Shown: positions 1 to 9,372 of the stretch, in pieces
How positions within the stretch are numbered: the first letter of the stretch is position 1
Layout: the number at the start of each line of letters is the position of its first letter
Program-made: the position numbers and the translations under genes
NCBI GenBank assembly: GCA_024347235.1
Contig: AP025283.1
Span: 3,410,001-3,474,000, forward strand
DNA: 64,000 bases
Direction of reading: 5' to 3'
Source: Aliamphritea spongicola
Lineage (GTDB): Bacteria > Pseudomonadota > Gammaproteobacteria > Pseudomonadales > Balneatricaceae
Notes under the pieces: model-generated
What the model was told of the DNA's origin: nothing
The model's database searches: none
Seen by the model: only the letters and a program-made list of their open reading frames with translations

Positions 1-1
1 G

Positions 2-262
2 ATGTCCCCTTCTGCTGCCACTGTTTCCACCGCTGTCCCACCGGGACCGGCAACAGAACCTTCAACTGTCACCGCAGCTGCCTCAGCAGCCGGGTCCGCC
101 CCGGTAACAACCACACCCACAGTGACAGCCATCGACCCGCTGGATGAAACCCTGAAGCAATACAACCTGCATCAGGGCAACATTTCACGCACTGCCAAAG
201 CCCTGAACATCAGCCGTAACACCCTGTATAAACGGCTCCGGGAACTGGGCATCAAGCAGTAA
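2..262 (+). CDS. C-terminal end of a Fis-type HTH transcriptional regulator (cut by window edge)
   Basis: The open frame enters from the left edge, so the true start is outside the window. The last 40 residues form a Fis-family helix-turn-helix: NISRTAKALNISRNTLYKRL is the typical recognition helix at the end of sigma-54-dependent activators. The preceding 45 residues are a Pro/Ala/Thr/Val-rich linker of low complexity, as often lies between an AAA+ domain and the Fis HTH. A sigma-54 activator is the likeliest identity (inference); the AAA+ part is not visible. It ends 3 bp before the convergent uppP gene. Confidence 0.75.
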   Translation: MSPSAATVSTAVPPGPATEPSTVTAAASAAGSAPVTTTPTVTAIDPLDETLKQYNLHQGNISRTAKALNISRNTLYKRLRELGIKQ

Positions 263-265
263 AGC

Positions 266-1079
266 TCAGAACACAAACCAGTACACCAGCACGCCGCCTA
301 ACAGCAGCCGGTAGACCACAAAGGGCCATAACCCCATCTTTTCAATTACTTGCAGGAAGCAGCGAATACACAGATACGCACTGATAGATGCCGTACCCGC
401 CCCCAGCGACAGCAGCCCCCAGTTCACCGCCATTTCAGACTGCATCAGATTCACCACCTGCAAGCCACCAGCCGCCGCAATCACCGGCACCGACAACAAA
501 AGAATAACGGGCCGCCGCCTGTCGGGTCAGCCCCAGCATCAGTCCGGCAGTCAAAGTAATGCCTGAACGGGACGTCCCCGGAATCAGCGCTAATGCCTGC
601 GCCATACCAATCAGCAGCGCCTCCCGGAACCCCACATCCTCCAGCGTTCTGATCTGACGGCAACGGTAATCCGCCCAACCCAGCAACAGTGCAAAACCTA
701 ACGTCGCCACGGCAATTACTTCCGGACGGCGCAAATACAATGCCATCAGGTCGCCAGCAAACAGCCCCAGTAGCCCCGCCGGCACACTGGCCACCAGCAG
801 CGACCAGGCCATCCGCGCTTCCGGCCGCTGAGCAGCACTCAGATGCTGCCCCGGTTTCCAGCTAGCCAGCCAGGCCTGCAGCAGCCTGACTAAATCATGT
901 CTGAAATACCACACCACCGCCGCCAGCGTGCCGGTATGCAGTGCCACATCGAACGCCAGCCCCTGATCCGGCCAGCCAAACATATGGGCCGGCAGGATCA
1001 GGTGGGCAGAGCTTGATATGGGTAAAAACTCGGTGATCCCCTGTAACAGCGCCAGAGTAACCGCGATCAGCCCGTCCAT
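266..1079 (-). CDS. uppP: Undecaprenyl-diphosphate phosphatase (frameshifted)
   Basis: UppP/BacA recycles undecaprenyl pyrophosphate to the monophosphate lipid carrier at the inner membrane for peptidoglycan and other wall polymers. The N-terminal part (MDGLIAVTLALLQGITEFLP, then SSSAHLIL) carries the family QGITEFLPISSSAHL signature, and the second family motif PGTSRSGITL is at about residue 165. The frame breaks near position 500: ARYSF in one frame continues as LLSVPVIAAAGG in another. One extra T in the run of four T on the coding strand restores a protein of about 271 residues, the usual length. The final 77 residues are multi-pass hydrophobic as expected. The gene is convergent with the regulator to its left and downstream of the cytochrome gene on the same strand. 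Confidence 0.9.
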
Positions 1080-1097
1080 ATAAATTCCTACAGGCCC

Positions 1098-1628
1098 TTA
1101 CTTATCAGCCAGAAAACCGTCCCGCATAAACAACGGCTGGTCATTCATGTAAGCAACCCGCTCCGCCGCATGACAGGCCATGCAGGCGTTTTTGGCCTTC
1201 TGAAAGCCCGCTTTCACAATGGCCGGATCTTCCGTTGCCAGCGCATCACGCACTTCGGCCCAGGTACTGTTCAGCAAAATAGCTTCGGCATTCGCGCGCC
1301 GCCCCGGCCGTTTCATCAGGCCATTTTCCAGCGTGATTCTGATCTTCTTCCAGTGGTACTGAGCCAGTTCATAGTTCTCGTCAATCAGCGCCTGTTCCAT
1401 ACGGTCATAACGCTCGCCCACTTCCCACATTGGCTGGTCAAAACCCCGCAGATATTTTTCCAGCCGTTTATCTTTAGTCAGCTGATCCGGTGCACCGGAC
1501 ACCCAATCTTTGGCCCCCTTAAAGCCCTCCTCCGCACTGACACCTGCAACCGGAACGGCAGATAAAACAGCCAGTGAAACAGCACCGGCAAGTAACGCTT
1601 TTAATTGTTTTGGTTGTTTTAATGACAC
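1098..1628 (-). CDS. Periplasmic cytochrome c'-like haem protein
   Basis: 176 residues with a clear signal peptide (KALLAGAVSLAVLSAVPVAG, cleavage near VSA-EE). One haem-c attachment motif, CMACH, lies near the C terminus (about residue 149). A mostly helical body with a late CxxCH is the layout of cytochrome c'/c-556 four-helix bundles; I see no second haem motif. The electron-transfer partner and ligand are unknown. The frame is intact. It lies 18 bp upstream of uppP on the same strand, which need not mean functional linkage. About 290 bp separate its start from divergent feoA. Confidence 0.75.
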   Translation of the reverse strand: MSLKQPKQLKALLAGAVSLAVLSAVPVAGVSAEEGFKGAKDWVSGAPDQLTKDKRLEKYLRGFDQPMWEVGERYDRMEQALIDENYELAQYHWKKIRITLENGLMKRPGRRANAEAILLNSTWAEVRDALATEDPAIVKAGFQKAKNACMACHAAERVAYMNDQPLFMRDGFLADK

Positions 1629-1921
1629 AGAACTGTCCTCTCATAAGCTCATCTGAATAACATGAGCCGCCAAGCCTAGATCCGGCCATGTCAAAAACGT
1701 GGAAGTATTCCATTGTCAGACGTCCGGCCACACTTAATTTTTACACCGTGAATCCGCCGGAAACTTTTCACATTTTTTAACGTAATAATCAGCAAAATTG
1801 ATAAATGCTAAACATTCTCAAATGCATTTGTTTTATCTTCATGCGCCTTAAATCTGTCACGCACAGATATTTATGCATTTACGTTCAGAAAAATCTGAAC
1901 AACTCTGAATCAGGAACAGTT

Positions 1922-2145
1922 ATGACTCTGGATCAACTGCCGCAAAATACACCAGCGCAGATCACCGGCTTCACCGACGATCAGCAAAACGCTTACCCCT
2001 GTCAGTACTGGGTGTCACCCCCGGCGCGACAGTTACCCACCTGAACACAGCCCCGCTGGGCGATCCTATTCAGGTACGGGTTATCAACACCTACCTGAGC
2101 ATCCGTAAACAGGATGCCAGCCAAATAAGGGTGGCTATCTTATGA
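1922..2145 (+). CDS. feoA: Ferrous iron transport protein A (frameshifted)
   Basis: FeoA is a small SH3-like cytosolic partner of the FeoB iron(II) transporter. The protein starts MTLDQLPQNTPAQITGF at the ATG at 1922. The frame breaks around 1985-1995 and continues as LSVLGVTPGATVTHL and then GDPIQVRV, the FeoA core (LGxxPG, then GDPI). Reconstructed length is about 74 residues, normal for FeoA. Its TGA at 2143-2145 overlaps the feoB ATG at 2142 (ATGA), so the two are translationally coupled. No FeoC follows feoB. The AT-rich 290 bp upstream is divergent from the cytochrome gene and must hold the promoter. Fur control would be expected, but I could not identify a convincing Fur box. Confidence 0.85.
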
Positions 2146-4277
2146 GCACAACCATCGCGCTGGTCGGCAATCCCAATGCAGGTAAATCCACCCTTTTCAA
2201 CTGCCTGACCGGTGCCCGACAGACCGTCGGCAACTGGGCCGGGGTCACCGTCGAACGTAAATCCGGCAGCCTGCCACTGGGCAACGAAACCGCCGAACTG
2301 ATCGACCTGCCAGGCCTCTATGCCATGCACAAGGAAGCCGGCTACACCCCGGGTATTGATGAAGCCATCAGCGTCGACTACCTGCGCAGCCAGCAGGCAG
2401 ACCTGCTGATCAATGTGGTGGACGCCTCTAACCTGCAGCGCAATCTGCCCCTCACCCGGCAACTGCTGAACACCGGTACTCCGGTGGTCGTCGCTCTGAA
2501 CATGCTGGATGTGGCCAGCCAGCAGGGTATTAACATTGATATCTCCCGACTGGAAGCCCGTTTAGGCGTGCCGGTTATCCCACTGGTGGCCAGCAAATCT
2601 CAAGGGATTACCGCCCTGCTTTCCGGCCTGAAGGAAACACTGCAAAAGGGTGCCGGTAAGCCCGCACAACAGCCGGCAAGCGCCCCGGAAACACTGTATT
2701 ACGATGCCAGCATCAGCGAAGACTTTGCCTGGGCCAGCGAACAGGTGAAAGCCAGCACCACTACCGTGCATGACAAACCGTCCCTGACTGAACAGCTCGA
2801 CCGGCTGGCACTGCACCGCTGGCTGGGCATTCCGGTCTTCCTGCTGATGATGTACCTGCTATTTTTCTTCGCCATTAACCTTGGTGCTGTCTTCATCGAC
2901 TTCTTTGATATTTTGCTCGGAGATACCCTCGTCACCGGGCTCGGCCAGTTGCTGACCCACTGGCAGTTTCCCCTGGCTGGTCACCCTGCTGGCAGACGGC
3001 ATCGGCGGTGGCATTCAGTTAATCGGCACCTTCATTCCGGTGATTGGCTTTTATACCTGTGCCTGAGCATTCTGGAAGACTCCGGCTACATGGCCCGGGC
3101 CGCCTTTGTGGTAGATCGCCTGATGGCCGGCATCGGCTTACCCGGCAGCGCCTTTGTGCCGCTGATTGTGGGCTTCGGCTGTAACGTACCTTCCGTCATG
3201 GCCTCCCGTAGTCTCAGCCGGGAACAGGACCGCCTGCTCACCGTTGCCATGGCTCCATTTATGTCATGCGGGGCGCGGCTCACCGTATACGCATTATTCA
3301 GCGCCGCCTTCTTTGCCGAACTGGCCAGCCTGATGGTATTCCTGCTGTATCTGCTGGGCATTGTGGTGGCAGTATTTACCGGCTGGCTGTTCCGGCGGAC
3401 CATCTTCCCCGGCAGCAACGCCGCCACTTTACAGAGATGCCCCACTACCACCTGCCGGTAATGCGTAACATCATTGCCACCACCTGGCACCGCCTCAGCG
3501 GGTTCATCAAACGGGCCGGCAGCACCATTGTGCTGATGGTCGCCCTGCTCACCGTGATCAACTCCATTGGCACCGATGGCAGCTTCGGCAATCAGGACAG
3601 CAAAGACTCCTGCTCAGCTACACCAGCAAAGCCCTGACCCCGATGCTCAGCCCCATCGGTATCCGCGAAGAAAACTGGCCGGCAACGGTGGGTATCTTCA
3701 CCGGCATCTTTGCCAAGGAAGCAGTAGTGGGCAGCCTCGACGTGCTCTACCAGAGTGCACTGAACCCGGCAGATAACGGCGTACCGGAAGCCGCCGAAGC
3801 CTTCAGCCTGACCGGCACCCTGTCCGCTGCGCTGCTCTCCATCCGCGATAATGCCTACGGTCTGATCGGCGGGCTGGGAGATCCGCTGGGGCTGGCCGCC
3901 ATCAACGACAGCGCCGATGATCAGGGGTCAGCAACCAGAGCCTGACCACTATGCGTCAGTTGTTCCCGAGCAACTACGCAGCGTTCTGTTATCTGGTGCT
4001 GATTCTGCTCTACACACCCTGCGTGGCAGTAATTGGTGCTATGAAACGGGAATCAGGTCGCTACTGGGCCGGCGTGGTAGTCGCCTGGTCCACCTTTCTG
4101 GGTTACTGGCTGGCCAGCGTCATGTATCAGCTCAGCAATATTGTGGCGAATCCGGGTTTCGCCCTGCCCTGGTTACTGGCATCCGGAATAGCCATGTGGC
4201 TGGCCGTTCAGGGACTGAAAAGGATAGGAAATTCACCGCACCGCTTACCGATGAACATTATTGCCCGTCAGAGCTGA
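2142..4277 (+). CDS. feoB: Ferrous iron transporter GTPase/permease FeoB (several frameshifts)
   Basis: FeoB imports Fe(II) across the inner membrane. The N-terminal G domain is intact: P-loop GNPNAGKST (residues 9-17), switch region VGNWAGVTVE, DLPG G3 motif, NMLD G4 motif. The membrane part follows from about residue 225, with SILEDSGYMARAAF and a hydrophobic C-terminal half. The frame shifts near 2970 and 3055 (compensating), 3420, 3605 and 3935. Reading through the frames gives a continuous FeoB of about 712 residues, slightly shorter than E. coli FeoB. The stretch from 2970 to 3055 reads WLVTLLADGIGGGIQLIGTF in the correct frame. Most breaks fall in homopolymers, for example a T missing in ATTGGCTTTTATACC. 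Sequencing error is more likely than decay; a real pseudogene cannot be excluded. Confidence 0.9.
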
Positions 4278-4282
4278 CGGGC
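4263..4282 (+). terminator. Stem-loop at the end of feoB
   Basis: GCCCGTCA and TGACGGGC form a perfect 8-bp stem with a 4-base loop, overlapping the feoB stop codon. There is no clear U-tract, so it may be a transcript-stabilising hairpin rather than an intrinsic terminator. Confidence 0.5.
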
Positions 4283-4387
4283 AATTACAGACAACGAAGC
4301 GGGTACGAATCTGCCTTTAAAGGGGCTGGCAATCTGCTGGCCCTTTAACACTCCGCCACCTGCTAAACCCTGCAAATTTATTGCGGT

Positions 4388-6019
4388 TCATCCGGCAGCG
4401 CAGTCCGCCAGCGATGCGTTCTCCTGCAATGCTTCTTTCAGCAAATGGCGCATTTTCTGTATCGGTCTGCTGCCCCGCTCATCCAGTCGCATTTTGCGGT
4501 TATAAAACAACCGCTCATCCATCACAGACAGGTCGTCATCAATTAAGGGGTAAACTCCATCTGATCCAAAATATCCTGCTGCAGGTCCACCCCAGGGGCG
4601 ATTTCTGTCAGCAATAGCCCTTGTTCACTGAGGCGAAATACCGCCCGCTCGGTGATAAAAGTAACTCTCTGATTACACTCTGTGGCGTACTCACCGTTAA
4701 ATGTAATTTGCTGAACCGCCTTTCTGAATTTTTCACCGGACCATTCTTCAGAATTTTCAGCCCGTCATCTGAAATAAGTATTTCCTGAACGCCGGACGTA
4801 AACGTCCCGAGAAAGTAAATGTCCCGGGTATTCTGCGTGATGTTAATAAAGCCACCGGCACCGGCGAGTTTTGAACCGAACCGGCTGACATTTACATGCC
4901 CTTCCTGGCAGGTTTCAGCCAGCCCCAGAAATGCCTGATCCAGCCCGCCACCGTCGTAAAAATCGAACTGGGCAGGCTGGTCGATAATGGCATCTGCATT
5001 GCTCACCGCCCCGAAGCTCAGCCCACTGGCAGGCTGACCACCAATGCCGCCGGGCTCAACCGTTAACGTCACATCGTCCAACTTACCTTCTTCATATGCC
5101 ACCGCAGACATCGCCTCGGGCATACCGATGCCCAGATTCACCACCGCACCTTTTTCAGCTCCATTATTGCCCTTCTGGCAATCACTTTACGGGCATCCAG
5201 CGGGATCAACCCGCGGGACTGCGCCCCAAAAATTTCACCGGTATAGGCTGGGTTATACATTTCATGAAAGGTTTGATAATGATCCTCCTGTGCAGAAACA
5301 ATCACGTGATCCACCAAGATACCAGGAATGCGAATCCTGTCCGGCGTCTGCACATGGCGGTCAGTCAGCCGCTCCACCTGCACCAGCACAATACCGCCGT
5401 TATTCTTAACTGCCTGAGCAATTGCCAGTGAGTCCAGATGCAGAGCTTCGTGCTCCATGGAAATATTCCCATGCCGGTCTGCCGTTGTACCCCGTAACAG
5501 CGCCACATTTAACGGAAAATGTTTATAAAACAGTGCTTCTTCCTCATTGATTGTCAGCAGCTGCACCATGTCTTCCGTGCAGCAACTGTTTACCTTCGCC
5601 CCTTCGAGGCGGGGGTCAACAAAGGTTTTCAGTCCCACCCGGCTCAGAGTACCGGGCTTGCCCGCCGCCATATCCCTGAACATATGACAGATAACCCCTG
5701 AGGCAGGTTGTAAGCTTCTATTTCATTATCGATGGCCAGCTTACCTAGCCCCGGCACTAACCCCAGTGGCCACCGATCACCCTGCTGACCATCCCTTTAT
5801 GGCCAAAATGATTAAGCCCGCGATCCTTACCGTCTCCCTGACCCGCGGAGTAAAACAGGGTCAGATTCTTTGGTTGCCCTTCCCTGAGAAAGCGTTTCTC
5901 CACTTCCCGGGCAATCGCCTCGGCAAATCCAATACCCACAAACCCGCCCGTGACAACAGTATCGTTTGACTGAATAAGGCTGGCGGCCTGCTCCACGGTA
6001 ATCACTTTATTTTTTGCAT
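4388..6019 (-). CDS. Acyl-CoA:acetate / 3-ketoacid CoA-transferase, fused alpha-beta type (frameshifted)
   Basis: Class I CoA-transferase with both halves in one chain, related to YdiF and propionate CoA-transferase. The N-terminal half starts (M)[15 protein letters not shown] and has the [15 protein letters not shown]oA-binding stretch. The C-terminal half has LGIGMPEAM and [17 protein letters not shown], whose Glu is the expected catalytic residue forming the glutamyl-CoA thioester. The start is the ATG at 6019, preceded by GAGG; one A missing in the following A-run hides it, otherwise a GTG at 6005 appears as start. Further single-base losses in homopolymers lie near 5755, 5705, 5140, 4735 and 4552. 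The stop I reach is at 4388, giving about 540 residues, normal for the family. It diverges from the dehydrogenase at 6411, suggesting joint short-chain acyl-CoA or 3-hydroxybutyrate metabolism (inference). Confidence 0.85.
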
Positions 6020-6060
6020 AGTACGGTCCTCATTTGTATTCCGTGTTCTGAACAAGAACA

Positions 6061-6079
6061 GAGCAAGAACCAAGCCCAA
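6061..6079 (-). promoter_or_regulatory. Sigma-54 promoter for the CoA-transferase
   Basis: Read on the minus strand, TTGGGCTTGGTTCTTGCTC contains GGC and TTGC with exactly 10 bases between the invariant GG and GC. The predicted start of transcription is near 6051, 32 bases before the ATG at 6019. It pairs with the opposed promoter at 6354. Confidence 0.55.
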
Positions 6080-6243
6080 TAACAAAAACCTTTTAAAAAC
6101 ATAAAGTTAATTTTTTACGTATAAAAACCAGCAAATATTCGTCCGAAAAACCAGACACTTTCTCCAGACTGTCATATCCCTGTACGGCGGCTACAACGCC
6201 CGGATACTGCTGCCCTGAAGTGTGAATAAACAGGATCATCTTC

Positions 6244-6291
6244 TGTCCAAACCGGACACTCACAGACGGACACTGTCCGCAAAAATGGACA
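6244..6291. promoter_or_regulatory. Cluster of TGTCC/GGACA inverted repeats, likely activator binding sites
   Basis: Three overlapping or adjacent inverted repeats share the half-site TGTCC. They are TGTCC-N5-GGACA at 6244-6258, CGGACA-C-TGTCCG at 6267-6279 (perfect 13 bp palindrome), and TGTCC-N8-GGACA at 6274-6291. They lie about 90-135 bp upstream of the plus-strand sigma-54 start and about 190-240 bp upstream of the minus-strand one. That is the usual distance for enhancer sites of a sigma-54 activator. The likely binder is the activator encoded at 7293 (inference). Confidence 0.55.
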
Positions 6292-6353
6292 AAACAGCTG
6301 TTAGAAATACACTGAATAGCGGTACAGTCCCGATAAACCGGCCCTGACCACCA

Positions 6354-6370
6354 TTGGCCTGATCCTTGCT
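6354..6370 (+). promoter_or_regulatory. Sigma-54 promoter for the 3-hydroxyacyl-CoA dehydrogenase
   Basis: TTGGCCTGATCCTTGCT matches the -24/-12 pattern (TGGC, TTGC) with the invariant 10-base GG to GC spacing. Transcription would start near 6381, 30 bases before the ATG at 6411, which has its own AGGAG at 6397. Confidence 0.65.
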
Positions 6371-6410
6371 GACACCTCTGCTTTCAATCACACATCAGGA
6401 GTTAACCGTT

Positions 6411-7257
6411 ATGAATGATCAGACAGTGGGAATCGTAGGTGCCGGACAAATGGGAGCGGAATCGCCCAGGTGTTCGCCTGCGCAGGCTACCGTGTACGCC
6501 TGCATGATCAGTCTGAAAGTATGCTTAGCCGCGGCCTGAAATCCATCGAAGCAAGCCTGAAGAAACTGGAAAGTAAGGGATATCTGAACAACACAACTCA
6601 GGCCATACTAAGCCAGATAGCCCCGTGCCAGAGTATTGAGGAACTGGCAGGATCAGACCTGCTCATTGAAGCCATTGTCGAAAATGAAGCCGCTAAAGCC
6701 GGGCTGTTGCAAAAGCTGAGTACCCTGTGCCACGAAAATACCATTCTGGCCACCAATACATCTTCCATCTCGATTACCCGCCTGGCTCAGGCAACCGATA
6801 TCCCTGAACGGGTGATTGGCATGCATTTCATGAACCCGGTCCCGCTGATTCAGCTGGTTGAAATTATTCCCGCCTACACCACAACCCCTGATACGATTCA
6901 GGCGGTAAAAACAGTGGTAAATACTCTGGGAAAGAATCGGTACTATCTACAGACAGACCCGGCTTTATCGTCAACCGTCTGTTGATTCCTATGATTAACG
7001 AGGCAATATTTGTTCTGGAACAGGGAATAGGAAGCGCTGAAGAAATTGATAAAGCCATGGTCATGGGCTGCGCACAACCTATCGGCCCGCTTTCGCTGGC
7101 GGATATGATTGGCCTGGATACCTGCCTGAATATTATGAATGTTCTGTATGCAGGCTTTAAGGACCCTAAATACCGCCCCAGCCCGCTGCTTGTGGAAATG
7201 GTAGACAGCAAAATTCTGGGCCGGAAAACCGGACAGGGTTTCTTCGAATATAACTGA
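6411..7257 (+). CDS. hbd: 3-hydroxyacyl-CoA (3-hydroxybutyryl-CoA) dehydrogenase (frameshifted)
   Basis: NAD-dependent oxidation of short-chain 3-hydroxyacyl-CoA. The start is the ATG at 6411 behind AGGAG. The Rossmann motif VGIVGAGQMG is followed by a break near 6453 (one base missing), then GIAQVFACAGY. The substrate and catalytic segment NTSSISITRLAQ ... GMHFMNPVPL contains the family His. A second break near 6946 leads into RPGFIVNRLLIPMINEA and the C-terminal helical domain (GPLSLADMIGLD, GRKTGQGFFEY). Reconstructed length is about 283 residues, the typical single-domain Hbd/PaaH size. It is followed after 35 bp by the sigma-54 activator and is driven by a sigma-54 promoter. Confidence 0.88.
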
Positions 7258-7292
7258 ACAAACCGGCATCCGACACATACAGGTTTATATAC

Positions 7293-8648
7293 ATGCATCC
7301 ATCAGAAAAACTGCTCCCCAGGCAGAAGACAGTTTTTCAACCTGCTGACAGGTATGTGTCAGGGCGCTGTGGTGCTCGATAAAAATGGCGTCATTATCTG
7401 GATCAGCAAAGGTTACTGTTCACTGTTAAAACAGCAAAAAGATGACCTGCTGGGCAAGAAGATTCAGGAAGTAGTACCCACCACCCAGCTGGACCGGGTC
7501 ATCCAGACCGGCAAGCCTAACCTGGTCGACCTGATGCAGATAAACGAAGTATGGTGCGCCGTCACCCGCCTGCCTCTGCGAGACAGCGATGGTAATATCA
7601 CCGGCGCGGTCGGGTTTATCTATTACGATGAACTCGAACGCTTACAACCCATGTTCGACAAGTTTTCCCTGCTGCGTAGGAAATACGAAACCCAGATATT
7701 AGACAGAACCACCCGTTACTCCTTTGATGACATGATCGGCCAGTCCCTGCCGCTGAACACCTTGAAAAACAGGCCATCAAGGCTGCTCAGATAGACACCA
7801 CCATCCTGTTACAGGGTGAAACCGGCACCGGCAAGGAACTGCTTGCTCAGGGCATTCACAACCTGTCACCCAGAAAATCCGGACCATTTGTCGGCGTAAA
7901 CATGGGTGCACTGCCCGAAGCACTGGTGGAAAGTGAACTGTTTGGTGCAGCCCCGGCGCTTATACCGGCGCGGATAAGAAGGGCCGGGTCGGCAAAATCA
8001 AACTGGCCGACGGTGGCACCCTGTTTCTCGATGAAATCGCCGAAATGCCACTGAACATGCAGGCCAAATTACTCAGGGTACTGCAGGAACGGGAAGTAGA
8101 AGCCTTAGGTTCCAACAAACTTGAAAAGGTCGATATACGGGTGATCGCCGCAACAGCGGTTAATCTTGAAGAAGTCGTCAGGCAGGGAAAATTCCGGGCA
8201 GACCTGTATTACCGGCTCAATGTCATTGAATTGAAAATCCCACCTCTCAGAGAACGAACAGAAGACATTCCCGAACTGGCTGAGCACTTACTTAAACAGG
8301 TTCTGAGTGAATCAAATATCCCCGAAATACGCCTGTCTGAATCTGCAATTTTCTGGCTCTGTAACTATGCCTGGCCCGGGAACATCCGGGAGTTAAGAAA
8401 CAGAATTGAACGGGGCTGCATCATGGCCGAAGGGGAATACATCGAGGACTACGACCTGCACGACGCTTCAGGTGACACACCAGCGCCCACGGAAGCAACA
8501 TCGGACATTAAAAAGCCCGCATACGGTCTGAGCTGGCCGCCATCAGAAAAGCGATTGAAGAATGCCAGGGCAATAAAACCAAGGCTGCCAAAAACTGGGA
8601 ATATCCCGGTCCAGCTTATATGAAAAGCTTAAGGAAGCTGGTCAGTAA
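7293..8648 (+). CDS. Sigma-54-dependent activator with PAS, AAA+ and Fis domains (frameshifted)
   Basis: Bacterial enhancer-binding protein. The N-terminal PAS-like sensor (about residues 15-120) is followed by the AAA+ core: Walker A GETGTGKE, the sigma-54 contact loop reading GAYTGA instead of GAFTGA, Walker [13 protein letters not shown], and WPGNIREL. The C-terminal Fis HTH reads [17 protein letters not shown] then [12 protein letters not shown]. The start is taken as the ATG at 7293; one C is missing in CTCCCC near 7330. Further breaks lie near 7765, 7950, 8520 and 8610. The total is about 453 residues. Location next to two sigma-54 promoters argues that it activates the CoA-transferase and dehydrogenase in response to a small-molecule signal sensed by PAS (inference). 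Confidence 0.85.
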
Positions 8649-8728
8649 CAGCAGCACGGCGGGAAGTACCACTGCCCGCCAGAACGGACGGGCAAAAACA
8701 AACATTAAAGCTAGTATGGCTCAGGCAA

Positions 8729-9286
8729 TCAGAGGGTCTGATAAAGGGTAATGCGGGCCGGTTCTATCGGCCCTTTGACGATCAGTTCTTCGGTATAAAG
8801 TGCACATTTATTCAGATAAATGCGCAGCTTTCTTTCCCAGTATTCCTCATCGAAACCGATCACCCCGTTGGCGTTCTTTTTTCTTCGATGTAACTGAGGA
8901 TTTTTGAATCCGGATTAATGGGGTACCCCGCCGTCTTTGCCTCAAGATCTTCCTGCACATCAATGTATTCCAACCCCTTGGCCCGGATACAATAGACGTA
9001 TACTTTTTCAGGAGTGGTGGGATACACGCTGCCCATACTGCTGCTCAGCGGCCCCGGCGGACGCCGACCTGCGGCATCTATACCGGCAGCCCCCATATCC
9101 AGTGCGGACTCCAGAAAGAACCGGGAAATACCCGCAGTGTACGGGCACAAAATACTGTGCTGGTCCCGTACACGGTATTCATCCATTCGTTATTGGTGCC
9201 GGCAAAACCGTCTTTGAGAATAGTCGCCGGCGGGCGGAAATCCAGACGGTAAATAACTTTTCGGTGACCTTCTTATTCTTCGGCAT
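8729..9286 (-). CDS. Putative mono-ADP-ribosyltransferase of the pertussis/cholera toxin fold (frameshifted)
   Basis: Reconstructing across three homopolymer breaks (near 9253, 9140 and 8883) gives about 187 residues starting MPKNKKVTEKLF. The N terminus YRLDFRPPATILKDGF matches the R-x-D-x-R-x-P-x-x-I-x-x-G-F signature of the R-S-E class (pertussis S1, Scabin, pierisin). A Ser-Thr strand YGTSTVFCAR follows. KVYVYCIRAKGLEYIDV resembles the YIYEVRA strand of pertussis S1. The C-terminal YTEELIVKGPIEPARI aligns with the catalytic QSEYLAHRRIPPENI region, keeping the second Glu but with Thr where Q/E is usual. No signal peptide is present. It lies 86 bp downstream of the histidine kinase on the same strand. 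The family call rests on motifs only, and the substrate is unknown. Confidence 0.55.
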
Positions 9287-9372
9287 AAGCGCTTCTTTTT
9301 CAGGCTTTTAAGAGTTTCAGTTGAGTAATACAGACAACGGATAAAGCTCTGCGTTCAACGCAAATACATCGC

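Noticed and set aside
1740..1870. Fur box upstream of feoA
   Set aside because: AT-rich sequence resembles parts of the consensus, but no window gives a convincing match to GATAATGATAATCATTATC.
2142..4277. feoB as a true pseudogene
   Set aside because: All segments are present and in order, and the breaks are single-base and mostly in homopolymers, as in many other genes of the window.
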